This document shows, piece by piece, positions 33,238-41,678 of a DNA stretch of 64,000 bases. This DNA is from Sphingobacteriaceae bacterium GW460-11-11-14-LB5. GTDB lineage: Bacteria; Bacteroidota; Bacteroidia; Sphingobacteriales; Sphingobacteriaceae. A program made the translations under genes and the position numbers. Each line of letters begins with the position of its first letter. The first letter of the stretch is position 1. Under the pieces are notes generated by a model that did no database searches, was not told the DNA's origin, and saw only the letters and a list, made by a program, of their open reading frames with translations. The stretch is from the NCBI GenBank assembly GCA_002151545.1, contig CP021237.1, forward strand, positions 3,534,001 through 3,598,000. Direction: 5' to 3'.

Positions 33238-33693
33238 TCACATCATCCCCTCATCCAAAAAACTATAAAACCCATACCTGGAAACAATCAAATGATCATG
33301 CACATTAATTTCCAGAATATCACCCCCGGATTTTAATTTCCTGGTTAAGGAAATATCTGCATCACTTGGCGACAATTCTCCACTTGGATGATTATGCGCC
33401 AGGATGACCCCACTTGCACAGGCTTTCAGCGCCACTGCAAAAATTACCTTGGGATCAGCTAGCGTTCCAGACAAACCACCCTGCGAGATGTTCACTACCC
33501 CCAATACCCTACCCCTTCTGTTGAGCAAAATTACCTTAAACTCTTCTAGAAGCTCAATTCTGCCTTCCTCCCACCGTTCCATTAATACCCTGTAAGCTTC
33601 CTGTGCAGATGTAACCTGTGGCAACTCTGCCAATTTAAACGCCGGATGGTAACTGATCTCAATTTCCGCTACTTTAAAACTTAAATTTTCCAT
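33238..33693 (-). CDS. RadC-like JAB/MPN protein
   Basis: This 151-residue protein is the C-terminal JAB1/MPN+ domain of RadC without the N-terminal helix-hairpin-helix part. The metal-binding JAMM motif is intact: H100, H102 in HNHPSGELSPSD, with D111. Short RadC proteins of this size are common cargo of Bacteroidota integrative elements and have no proven biochemical role; an old link to DNA repair has been questioned. It points toward the TIR operon (convergent, 76-base gap) and is the only RadC in the window. Confidence 0.88.
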   Translation of the reverse strand: MENLSFKVAEIEISYHPAFKLAELPQVTSAQEAYRVLMERWEEGRIELLEEFKVILLNRRGRVLGVVNISQGGLSGTLADPKVIFAVALKACASGVILAHNHPSGELSPSDADISLTRKLKSGGDILEINVHDHLIVSRYGFYSFLDEGMM

Positions 33694-34013
33694 AATTTTC
33701 TGATTTAATTATGGCGCCCCGAAAGGTTCAGCTTCTGCCAAAGCAAAAGGAGGAACGGAATAAATGGACAGCGGGCAAAGGCCACAGGAGCGTTTATGCC
33801 GGAAATTCCTTTGCGTGCCAGAACTGAAACTTAACTTGGTCAGAATTGAATAAGAACCCCAAACTGACCTTCAAAAAAATAATTTCCATTTTCCAGAATA
33901 TAAAAACAATTTATTTTATACTTTCCCTTACAAAACAATGGTAACGTGTTACACCAGATCATGTTTTTGAATAAAGACAATTTTAATTACTCTTAAAAGA
34001 ACAAATAAAACTT
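33694..34013. other. Intergenic leader region
   Basis: This divergent gap lies between radC and the 276-residue gene. The first 150 bases are relatively GC-rich, with a 38-codon plus-strand frame from 33711 that I do not consider coding. AACTTGGTCAG and CCCAAACTGACC near 33830-33870 faintly recall IS21-type termini. The rest is AT-rich promoter-like DNA without a clear TAnnTTTG box. Confidence 0.3.
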
Positions 34014-34844
34014 ATGACCAAAACCAGAAGAGAAATAATCGATGAAAAAAATCGGCATTTTTCATATGTCGGGGATGCAACCAGCAACGGAATTATCTGG
34101 GGTCAATATGAAAGATTAGTAGATTTTATCTTTGAAACTTATTCCAATACAACCAGAAGATATGATGAAATTTCTCTGCCGCTACTTAACACCATTTCCC
34201 ATGGCATCGAGTTAGCCATCAAGGAAAATATGGCATTTTTCAACCAATACAGTGAAAAAGAAACAACTACCAAATTCGAAAATATCACAGCCTTAATGAA
34301 AAGCCATGACCTGACAGAGCTTGCGAAAGAACTAAAAGTCGCATACAACCGGGTTCATAAAAAATTAAGAGTAGACCCGGCAGAAAAGGAATTGTTCAAT
34401 CAATACTTTCAAAAGTTGGAAAAATTACTTAAGATTCTAAACCGATCAGCTGAAACGTTTCGATATTCCCATAAAATAGGAAAAACTGGAGACATCATAA
34501 AACCCAGTATCGACAGAACAAAAACAATAGACTTTCTTGAATTAAAAGAACTGTACAGGGAAGTACGAGATCTATTTATTGGTGCGCCAAATTCAATAGG
34601 AAGGTATACTGATTTTGTTGATTATCAGAAGGCTCACCCCGAATTCAAACGAGGTAAAGGTTACCTACGCCTCCAACGACTTCATTACACTGATTGGTAC
34701 TTTAATGACTTATTAAGAACCGTAGAGGAAGAGTACAAATGGAAAAAAATCCGGGAATTTGTTTATTTCGACCCGGAAACTAAAGAGAATTATGAATTTA
34801 CCCATTGGGATAACGATATCTATGTTATTGCCGTTGACCGATAA
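34014..34844 (+). CDS. Hypothetical protein with HEPN-like helical region
   Basis: This 276-residue soluble, mostly helical protein has no family that I can name. Residues about 50-150 (ISLPLLNTISHGIELAIKENMAFF ... SHDLTELAKELK) resemble the helical pattern of HEPN domains, in which an early helix with H-x-x-E-L is followed by an HDL segment; an R-x4-6-H RNase motif is not evident. The C-terminal part (HYTDWYFNDLLRTVEEEYKWKK) is rich in aromatic residues. It lies inside the defence island near the right end, so a defence or toxin role is possible but unproven. Confidence 0.55.
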   Translation: MTKTRREIIDEKNRHFSYVGDATSNGIIWGQYERLVDFIFETYSNTTRRYDEISLPLLNTISHGIELAIKENMAFFNQYSEKETTTKFENITALMKSHDLTELAKELKVAYNRVHKKLRVDPAEKELFNQYFQKLEKLLKILNRSAETFRYSHKIGKTGDIIKPSIDRTKTIDFLELKELYREVRDLFIGAPNSIGRYTDFVDYQKAHPEFKRGKGYLRLQRLHYTDWYFNDLLRTVEEEYKWKKIREFVYFDPETKENYEFTHWDNDIYVIAVDR

Positions 34845-34975
34845 AACGTAAGATAATTGATTCCTAGCCGTCGGACAATTAAATTTAAATATTTAGGACC
34901 CACAACTGTAATAGTACCAATATTGGACAAAGTAAATTCAGCTTTTTTCAATATTGTAAATTACAATTACCCGGG

Positions 34976-35359
34976 ATGGAAAAAAGTATTCAAGATCTGA
35001 CAAGGAAAATCGACATGTTACTCACCAGGATGGAGGAGATCGACAAAAAGCTAACTCAGGATATCTCACACACTACGCCGGATCCGATTCTTAAATTCCA
35101 GATAGGTGAATTGGAGAACCTTAAAACAGAACTCCAAGAGATAAAAAAAATCTTAACCACCTCGAACCAGCAAGTGTTGGATATAACAATCTTCAATATG
35201 CTAAAGCAATTGGAATCCACCGCAGGTGAAATCAGGGAATCAATAGGGTTTGTAAAAAATATATTTATTCAAGAAAAAGTCAAACCAATGAAGAAAAAAC
35301 TCCCCAAACAGGAAGCAATTAATATCTTCCTTAGAAAATATGTAAAGTCAATGAAATAA
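34976..35359 (+). CDS. Coiled-coil hypothetical protein
   Basis: This 127-residue acidic/basic helical protein shows heptad patterns in residues 1-30 (SIQDLTRKIDMLLTRMEEID) and 40-65, followed by a lysine-rich end. It has no signal peptide or enzyme motif. It follows the 276-residue gene by 130 bases on the same strand and may act with it. It is the last gene inside the island before the right attachment site. Confidence 0.5.
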   Translation: MEKSIQDLTRKIDMLLTRMEEIDKKLTQDISHTTPDPILKFQIGELENLKTELQEIKKILTTSNQQVLDITIFNMLKQLESTAGEIRESIGFVKNIFIQEKVKPMKKKLPKQEAINIFLRKYVKSMK

Positions 35360-35466
35360 CATATCCTACGAACACAACACAACAGTAAAACATTTATTAT
35401 TAGCAGATTACCACAACAGAAAACCTATCCTAACCAATTTACTTCTGACCAGGGTTGAGCTTGAAA

Positions 35467-35490
35467 ATCGTTAACAAAACAGTTGACAGA
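35467..35490. repeat. Degenerate arm-type repeat
   Basis: ATCGTTAACAAAACAGTTGACAGA is a diverged copy of the 26-base repeat found intact at 6441 and 35709. It may be a further integrase arm site at the right end. Confidence 0.4.
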
Positions 35491-35708
35491 AAATCAATAA
35501 ATTAGGGGTATAAATCTTTAGAAAAAAACGTCAAAAATCAAAACTTGAAACTTTTTCACAGAACGTTTTCACGAGATAATTTAACAAATTACTAATCAAT
35601 TATTTACAAAACCGATATTGTTTTATCTGCTACTAACCAATCAAATCGTAGCAAAAGCACCAGAAAAAGATGATTATCGGTCATAAAAATGTCAAAAGCA
35701 ATAAATAA

Positions 35709-35734
35709 ATCGTTGACAAAACCGTTGACAAAAT
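35709..35734. repeat. Right integrase arm-type repeat
   Basis: All 26 bases are identical, in the same orientation, to 6441-6466. It lies 92 bases inside the right att core. Confidence 0.65.
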
Positions 35735-35754
35735 GGGCCTAAGAACGGCATTTT

Positions 35755-35786
35755 AATGCGCTTTCCAAAACACAAAAAAGCGCATT
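35755..35786. terminator. Stem-loop near the right end of the island
   Basis: AATGCGCT (35755-35762) pairs with AGCGCATT (35779-35786). It may end transcripts entering or leaving the island; no strong U-tract directly follows the stem. Confidence 0.3.
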
Positions 35787-35826
35787 TAAACACAAATAGA
35801 AGCCTTTTTTAGTCAAATCTAACTCA

Positions 35827-35842
35827 GATTTTACTAACCAAT
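35827..35842. other. attR core
   Basis: GATTTTACTAACCAAT is identical to 6375-6390, in the same orientation, and marks the right junction of island and host DNA. Confidence 0.85.
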
Positions 35843-35985
35843 GATTCATGCTATGCTTTGTTTATTTCTATGATTGAAGCTCAAAACTAACAAAACGGAA
35901 TGGAATAGGAAATAGGTGATGAAGAATGGTGGAAATATAAGAAGATTAAGAGCTGCCTTTCATCCCAGATAAATCTAGTCCGGCT

Positions 35986-36017
35986 CCCTACGCTGGCGCA
36001 CGCGTGCCGCGTGTGCA
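35986..36017. repeat. Left REP sequence flanking the RAYT gene
   Basis: This 32-base GC-rich sequence (core GGCGCACGCGTGCCGCGTG) contains internal palindromes such as CACGCGTG. It is the inverted copy, 31 of 32 bases, of 36806-36837. Confidence 0.8.
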
Positions 36018-36030
36018 TTCCATATCACCT

Positions 36031-36576
36031 TTACAGTTCATCTAAATCTATTAATCCTTTGCCTCCGCTATAATCTATTGCACTGCTATATTTCCAATGC
36101 CAGGCCTCGTTAACAAAACCACCAACAACAGGATTGTCATGCAAATAATCTGCCTTTTGCTCAATAACCGAGGTACTCCACAATTCTATTGGTTTATTAT
36201 TATGCTGCCAAAATTGATATCCTTTAACCTTACTGCTTTTTGCGCCTGCCCGCTTAAACATCCATAGCAGCCATTCTTTTCTACTTTCCTGGCTGTTCTC
36301 TATAATTGCTTTTACAATTTCTTTGGAAGTATATTCTTTAATCCGTCCTAGCAGAATATCTGGATTATGATTTTTTGCACTAAAAATTAAATGTATGTGA
36401 CTTGGCATAATGCACCAGCAATAAATTTCTAAACCTAGGTTTTTCTTGCAGTAAATTAAGCTATCAACGACAATATCGCAATATAAACGCCGCACAAATA
36501 TATCTATCCAATATACTGTTGCAAAACTTACAAAATATAATCCTTCCTTATTGTAAAATTTATATTTACGGCTCAT
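36031..36576 (-). CDS. REP-associated tyrosine transposase (RAYT, IS200-like)
   Basis: From the ATG of MSRKYKFYN (36576) the product has 181 residues and belongs to the Y1 transposase superfamily. Visible motifs are the HUH pair in IMPSHIHLIFSA, the catalytic-tyrosine helix with DYLHDNPV, and the WHWKYSSA end. I prefer this start because conservation begins there and AAAGGA lies directly before it; the longer frame from 36621 adds 15 hydrophobic residues. The gene is bracketed by inverted REP copies, the standard layout of RAYT-REP units, which are usually vertically inherited. It lies outside the island. Confidence 0.88.
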   Translation of the reverse strand: MSRKYKFYNKEGLYFVSFATVYWIDIFVRRLYCDIVVDSLIYCKKNLGLEIYCWCIMPSHIHLIFSAKNHNPDILLGRIKEYTSKEIVKAIIENSQESRKEWLLWMFKRAGAKSSKVKGYQFWQHNNKPIELWSTSVIEQKADYLHDNPVVGGFVNEAWHWKYSSAIDYSGGKGLIDLDEL

Positions 36577-36805
36577 TCCTTTATGTTTTATCCACACCTG
36601 CGCTAGCAGAAACATGTACATCTTCTTATATACCGGGATGAATTAACCATTTTGACCATGGGATAGCTGGTGGTAAAATGGCTTTAATTAGGAGACTTTA
36701 TTCTGATTTAAATATATGGAAAGAAAATTTTACTTTATTAAATACTATTGGATACTTGCTAAGGATTTACTTTAGCAACCATATTGCATATTCCTTCAGC
36801 AATGT

Positions 36806-36837
36806 TGCACACGCGGCACGCGTGCGCCAGCGTGGGG
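36806..36837. repeat. Right REP sequence flanking the RAYT gene
   Basis: Inverted copy of 35986-36017 with one mismatch. A further half-copy (ACACGCGGCAC) occurs at 37093-37103. Confidence 0.8.
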
Positions 36838-36853
36838 ATCTAGTTCAACAATT

Positions 36854-37093
36854 TTGTTAATTGTAAATTTCGGATGGATATATTTTATAAATAATCAAAT
36901 TCCATTTAATTGGAAAGCAGCTCTTTTTTTCATCAGTTGTTATGACCTTTTGATTTCTGCTCTTTTTCGTAAGCGGATTGAACATATAATCAAAAATGAT
37001 AAATCGAAGAGGTTTGTAAGATATTATCCCTTTTTTATTGTGTATTTAACAGTTGGAATCATTCTTCTTTTCATAGATATCTTTTACTATTAA
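36854..37093 (+). CDS. Small membrane protein, possibly truncated
   Basis: This 79-residue frame has two or three hydrophobic segments (about 3-12, 22-37 and 57-77) around a basic loop (FRKRIEHIIKNDKSKR). It starts only 16 bases after a REP copy and ends just before a half-REP, so it may be the remains of a longer membrane protein interrupted by REP spread. No family recognised. Confidence 0.35.
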   Translation: MLIVNFGWIYFINNQIPFNWKAALFFISCYDLLISALFRKRIEHIIKNDKSKRFVRYYPFFIVYLTVGIILLFIDIFYY

Positions 37094-37181
37094 CACGCGG
37101 CACCCTTACGCCTGCGAGCTACAAAAATAATGCACCGTGGGCACTCGCGAGGGTGGCATTTCCCTGAAACATACTTCATCT

Positions 37182-37220
37182 AAAAAATCAAATGCCGGCT
37201 ATAATTTCAAACCGGCATTT
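37182..37220 (-). terminator. Intrinsic terminator of the PL8 gene
   Basis: AAATGCCGG (37190-37198) pairs with CCGGCATTT (37212-37220). On the minus strand a U-tract follows (complement of 37182-37187). It lies 16 bases after the PL8 stop codon. Confidence 0.8.
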
Positions 37221-37236
37221 GGTCAGTTTTATTAAT

Positions 37237-40200
37237 TTATCTGGCGGTTAGTACAGAAAATGTTCCCTTTATCAGGTTAGTGTTAGGCTTAATCTGAATA
37301 AAATAAACATAGGCTCCTTCGGCCAATGGGGCGCCATTATACTGGCCATCCCAATCGTTGCTATAATTGGTTTTACTATAAACCAGTTTGCCGTTAGTAG
37401 AAAATACCCTCACCCAGTTTTTCGGATACTGTTCGATATTCTTAATCAGCCATATATCATTTACACCATCGCCATTGGGTGTTAAAATATTTTGCACTTT
37501 AATTTCTTGATCGGTCTGCTCAAGCGTTAAATTTTCATCCAGCTTCATTTTTTTCGGTGGTGCCTTGGCCATGAGCAGCGGTGCCTGCATATTTAAGCTT
37601 TCTATATTTTGTGTCGTATCTACGGTATACTCAATATAGGGTTTATAGGCTGCAGCACCCTCTTTTGTAGAGAATGAAGTAAAAACAGCATCGGTGAGTG
37701 CTGTGATTTTTAAACTCAGCAAACTATCAGACGGCATATGCTGCAATTGATTGGTCACATCAAAAGCCACAAAAGCTGCCGCAGGGGTGCCATCCTGAAC
37801 ATTAATTAAGGTATCGGCCGCAGGCGCATTAGCCCATTTAAGGGCGCTTTCTGTCCAGCTATTGTTGTTAACCTTTTCTAGTCGCCATTTAGTGGTGGAG
37901 GCGCCTAAACTATATAATTTTACCTTGGCGCCGATTACTTTCCCCTTAACTTGATGAAGGTCGAATTTAAGGTAACCTTCCCTCCGGTAACTTACCCCAT
38001 CGCTTTTAACCTCCATGTAGGTATAACTACCAAAATTATTATTGGCAAAAGTACCGTCTTTAACAAATGCATCAGCAATTACAGGTGCAGTTTTAACAGC
38101 TAATGCCGAAACCGCCGTATCTACAGTGAAGAGTATTTTGGGCGGAAAACTACCTTGTCTGGAAGATACGGCCGACCAAATATACCCCACATTTGATGGT
38201 ACATCTATTTTGACAGATAAAATGCTATCTGTACCCAGGCTATTTAACAATGGCGTAACATCAAAATAGACATAACCAACAGCACTCGCCCCTGCCACGC
38301 CCGAAATTACTGCGGCATCTGCAGCTGGTTTATTATTCCAGATAATTCCTGTTTCCGTCCAGCTATTATTACTCACTTTGTGTAAGTTCCATTGGGTGCT
38401 TACAGCTCCTGTAACATATAACCTGAGTTTTGCGTTGATGGCATTACCCTTTACACCATGCATATCAAACTTCAAATAAGCTTCTCTGGTATAACCATTA
38501 CTGCCATAACTCATGGCCAGATAAGAATTTAAACCATAGTTGGTTGTAGCGTAAGTACCATCCTGCACAAATGAATCGGCAAGGGTAACTGTACTATCGC
38601 TTTTTATGGTTGATATTCCTTTTAAAGCCTTGATTTGTATGGGTTCACCTTCGTAGAGATCGCTAACTTTGGCGGTGTTTACGGTAACCATAGAAGAATC
38701 TGCTGCTGGCGTAATTTGCACCGGGCCATTAGCCCTTACAGGCGTAAAAGAGTTGTTTTGGAAAATCCTGTTAAAACCCAGTTTGATTTCGTTATTGGTG
38801 TTAAAAGCATTTTTCACATCACTTACATGAATATCTAAACCTGTCGGTTTACGTTTTAATAAGAGTGCAACAGGTTTATCGGCCGATACGCTGAGGTTAT
38901 CAGCGCCTAAATTAGTGGCCTTCGCGTTACCTGTACCCGTAAAAAACACCCCTGTATAACCATTGTAACTGGCAGAAATCAGGTTGGCAGCATTGTAGTT
39001 AATATACAGGGATGTAGAATCGGCAGCTAATATTTTAGCATTGAAAAAATTAATCAGATCCGTTTTACTAACCGAGGGGACAATTACATAACGATAAGAA
39101 TCATCTTTTCCTGAACCTGTTGTGCCATGGTTAATACTCAGCTGAAAAATATTGACCGATACAGTAGCATTGGTATTTCTTTTATCCAGGTTATACCAGT
39201 TGCCTGAGCGCGTTTCGGCCCTTAAAACAGCAGTGGTAGCTATGGTGCTTTTAGGTAAAATAACGTAGCCCACACTATCTTGCCAAAACCACGATGCCGA
39301 GGTAATATCTAAGGAAGTTGCCACACTGCTGCCCAAAGCAACAGTTTGTTCTGCTCCACCATTAATTTTGTAATAAGTATCGGTTCTGCGTTGGGTTTGG
39401 TTAAGTGTAGTATAAATATCGCCTGCTGCTGCATCTGTATCACTTACCGCGTTGCCTACGCAAATTAAGGCGTCTTTAAAAGCAAAATAAGCTTTGTTGG
39501 CTTTTGTTTTGGTATACGTATGGGTCCGGCTTAAATTGAACATACCGATACTAACATTGCCATCTGATACGCCCCCTGCAATATCGTTATTACTTTCAGT
39601 TCCGGCGCTCCAGGCTACGAGCGGTAGTGTACCTGTTTTTTGTTTAACGGTAGTACCTGGTATGCACCGCCAGTTCCAGCCTACCCTCGCGGAATCATAT
39701 TCATTTCCCCTGCGGTATAACATCGTAGAACCATCTGCAACAAAAAAGTTCATGAGGCCTGCACCACCCGAAGCATCAGAAGATTCTGCCCCCACGGTTC
39801 TTTTAGAGAGCATACGGATAGCGGTAAAATATTTGGCTGAATGGTTTAATATGATATGGGAGTTCCAGAAATATTTAGTCGAATCTATCTGATAGGTTTT
39901 ATACCCACTATTGGCAAGTTTGGTTTGTAATGCTTTAACACGTTTATATGGTGCTATTGTCGAATCTGCAACGCTGGTAAATTCGCTGGGCATGGCTGTT
40001 AACTGCGTACCAAGTGCCCCTTTAACTGCATTATGCCGGCCAGCAATATTATGCCCGGTAATATTGCCTTTGTAGGCCATCCATTGCATGCCATTTAAGA
40101 TGATATTCCCCCAGGCCTCCTGCTGTGATTTTGTTAATGCCCATTTACTATTTTTCACCCAAATGGCATATCTCGAAAGATCACGAAGATAATCGGAACC

Positions 40201-41022
40201 ATAACTTGTATTTTGATATTGAGAACCCAATGTAGATGATGCACTGTGCTGGAATAATGTACCATCATAGGCAGCTCCCACAATACCCGAGGAGAGGGTT
40301 GTTTTATTGATTTGCAGCGGAATTTGATTGGATATAATAGTGGAGATGGTATCCATTGAGGTGCTATCGTCGCATCCTGCTGCAATGCCGGTGTAGCCTA
40401 ATATCCTGTAACCCACATTCCCCATCCGTTGCCAGTCGTAAGTCGCGCCGGGGTTATTACCCAAATTAGGGTTATTAAAGGTGCTTTTGCTGGCACCGTT
40501 GCTCCAGGTATACCTTAAAAACTGTTTAGCTTTGGTTTTGATGTTTGAGATAATACCACTATAGGAAGGGTTAGCTGCATCGGCCTGAAAATTATCATTT
40601 AGTTTCGCCAATATCATCCCTAATGAAGAAGGTTGCGCCATTGCACTTCCCGTCCATGCAAAACCGGGATAATGGTTCAGCCAATAGTTGACAGCATTAT
40701 ACAGCTTAACTTTGGTTGCTTCATTCTGGTAATAAGCAGTAGAATCCGGTCGCTCAAACACATAAAGCAACTTAAAAATCGTATCTGTTAAATCAGCCTG
40801 AACACTGTTTCTATTGGTTCTTTTAAAACTTCCGTCTGTATCAATACGGGATAGAATATGGCTTGCGGGTATGGCTTTTACAGCATTGGAATAAGCGTAA
40901 TTGAAATAATAACTGGATAAATAGGCATTACGAACCTTTGAAATATCGGTTTGTGCAGCAGCGGTTATGCTACAAAAAATGAAGATGCCGCATAACAGTA
41001 ATAATTTATAAAACTTTAACAT
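37237..41022 (-). CDS. Secreted PL8 polysaccharide lyase with two DNRLRE modules and T9SS tail
   Basis: This 1261-residue protein has a signal peptide (1-23), an alpha/alpha-toroid plus beta-sandwich lyase of family PL8 (about 30-800), two repeated DNRLRE/CBM96-like modules (about 815-975 and 990-1140) and a gliding-motility/CHU-type C-terminal domain (NGDGVNDIW, then WDGQYNGAPLAEGAYVYFIQI) for type IX secretion. The PL8 catalytic set is visible: H near 258 in LFQHS, Y in the following NTSYGSDY, R near 329 in AGRHN. PL8 enzymes cleave hyaluronan, chondroitin or xanthan by beta-elimination; which one cannot be decided. The gene is 656 bases after GH16 with its own operator-like site. Confidence 0.9.
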   Translation of the reverse strand: MLKFYKLLLLCGIFIFCSITAAAQTDISKVRNAYLSSYYFNYAYSNAVKAIPASHILSRIDTDGSFKRTNRNSVQADLTDTIFKLLYVFERPDSTAYYQNEATKVKLYNAVNYWLNHYPGFAWTGSAMAQPSSLGMILAKLNDNFQADAANPSYSGIISNIKTKAKQFLRYTWSNGASKSTFNNPNLGNNPGATYDWQRMGNVGYRILGYTGIAAGCDDSTSMDTISTIISNQIPLQINKTTLSSGIVGAAYDGTLFQHSASSTLGSQYQNTSYGSDYLRDLSRYAIWVKNSKWALTKSQQEAWGNIILNGMQWMAYKGNITGHNIAGRHNAVKGALGTQLTAMPSEFTSVADSTIAPYKRVKALQTKLANSGYKTYQIDSTKYFWNSHIILNHSAKYFTAIRMLSKRTVGAESSDASGGAGLMNFFVADGSTMLYRRGNEYDSARVGWNWRCIPGTTVKQKTGTLPLVAWSAGTESNNDIAGGVSDGNVSIGMFNLSRTHTYTKTKANKAYFAFKDALICVGNAVSDTDAAAGDIYTTLNQTQRRTDTYYKINGGAEQTVALGSSVATSLDITSASWFWQDSVGYVILPKSTIATTAVLRAETRSGNWYNLDKRNTNATVSVNIFQLSINHGTTGSGKDDSYRYVIVPSVSKTDLINFFNAKILAADSTSLYINYNAANLISASYNGYTGVFFTGTGNAKATNLGADNLSVSADKPVALLLKRKPTGLDIHVSDVKNAFNTNNEIKLGFNRIFQNNSFTPVRANGPVQITPAADSSMVTVNTAKVSDLYEGEPIQIKALKGISTIKSDSTVTLADSFVQDGTYATTNYGLNSYLAMSYGSNGYTREAYLKFDMHGVKGNAINAKLRLYVTGAVSTQWNLHKVSNNSWTETGIIWNNKPAADAAVISGVAGASAVGYVYFDVTPLLNSLGTDSILSVKIDVPSNVGYIWSAVSSRQGSFPPKILFTVDTAVSALAVKTAPVIADAFVKDGTFANNNFGSYTYMEVKSDGVSYRREGYLKFDLHQVKGKVIGAKVKLYSLGASTTKWRLEKVNNNSWTESALKWANAPAADTLINVQDGTPAAAFVAFDVTNQLQHMPSDSLLSLKITALTDAVFTSFSTKEGAAAYKPYIEYTVDTTQNIESLNMQAPLLMAKAPPKKMKLDENLTLEQTDQEIKVQNILTPNGDGVNDIWLIKNIEQYPKNWVRVFSTNGKLVYSKTNYSNDWDGQYNGAPLAEGAYVYFIQIKPNTNLIKGTFSVLTAR

Positions 41023-41135
41023 AGGGCGTACTTTTAAGTGAAATTTAGGATGAGTGTTAAATTGTCCAAAGTTGGTTAGCCATTATTCCATACTGTTCAT
41101 CAGTAGGTAATTTAGCTTCCAGTAAACAAAACCTG

Positions 41136-41291
41136 TTATGAATGCCAGGGTAACAGCATGATGGATTTAACCCGGCAGGGGCATTTGTTTAAAAACATGG
41201 TTTGAGCACAGGTTGCATTATCCCGACAGTACGCCAGGAAACCGCTGCCGAAGGGCATGGCCAGCCCCGGGAGGATTTGAAGTAAATTCAT
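41136..41291 (-). CDS. Possible small ORF upstream of the PL8 gene
   Basis: This 51-codon frame (MNLLQILPGLAMPFGSGF...) is rich in hydrophobic residues and has four cysteines. It lies on the PL8 strand between the operator-like repeat at 41411 and the PL8 start, so it would be on the same transcript. No homologue is recognised; it may be a leader peptide, a small protein or chance. The rest of the 41023-41678 gap holds no gene. Confidence 0.25.
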   Translation of the reverse strand: MNLLQILPGLAMPFGSGFLAYCRDNATCAQTMFLNKCPCRVKSIMLLPWHS

Positions 41292-41410
41292 ATTGTTTTC
41301 TTTAGTATTTGGTTAGTAGGAAGTTGACAGAAAAATAAAAAATACCTGGTGATCAATAATCTTTTTACTATCGCGATCCTTCAATAAATTTAGATTGAAA
41401 AGAAAAAACA

Positions 41411-41441
41411 ATAGGGGTAATATCATAAGTAAATAGGGGTT
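41411..41441 (-). promoter_or_regulatory. Operator-like repeat upstream of PL8
   Basis: On the minus strand AACCCCTA and TACCCCTA occur 22 bases apart. The site aligns with the one upstream of susC (48600-48630), including TTA and AT positions between the half-sites. It is likely bound by the AraC-type domain of the hybrid regulator at 49096. Confidence 0.55.
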
Positions 41442-41678
41442 AAATCTTGAATTTCAATCGGTTATAAACAAATTAGATTCTATAAACACCAAAAAAGGCA
41501 ATGTTTGAAATTTCATTCACAACATAACATCCATGACGCTTATTGCAAAGAATTTTCAAGACATTGCCCTTAAACAAACGGAACAATAGAGAAATAAACT
41601 ATCCTTGTTTCTCCATCTCTATAATCAATACCATTGTTATCGACATAAAAACATATTGCCTGTTAGCAAGCAGTTCTT

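Larger units (their letters stand above)
6375..35842. mobile_element. Integrated defence island, about 29.45 kb
   Basis: The element is bounded by the 16-bp direct repeat GATTTTACTAACCAAT at 6375-6390 and 35827-35842. A tyrosine recombinase lies just inside the left end and 26-bp identical repeats lie inside both ends. The cargo is dominated by anti-phage type genes: a helicase/methyltransferase operon, McrBC, and a TIR-caspase cassette. No conjugation, replication or phage structural genes were seen, so it is a non-autonomous or decayed integrative element. Joining the outer flanks recreates an uninterrupted EVE gene. Confidence 0.85.
35739..35849 (-). pseudogene. Stranded 5' end of the EVE gene
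   Basis: On the minus strand ATG AAT CAT TGG TTA GTA AAA encodes MNHWLVKSE, which matches the start of the EVE protein (MQYWLVKSE). The frame then runs into island DNA and stops at 35739 after 36 residues. This is the pre-integration start of the gene at 5993-6397, cut from its body by the island. The host promoter of the EVE gene should lie just right of 35849. Confidence 0.8.

Noticed and set aside
33711..33827. 38-codon plus-strand frame beginning MAPRKVQLL
   Set aside because: It is short, lies in the radC leader and has no support beyond an ATG.
6375..35842. Prophage or integrative conjugative element
   Set aside because: No capsid, tail, terminase, relaxase or type IV secretion genes were found; only the integrase and RadC recall such elements.
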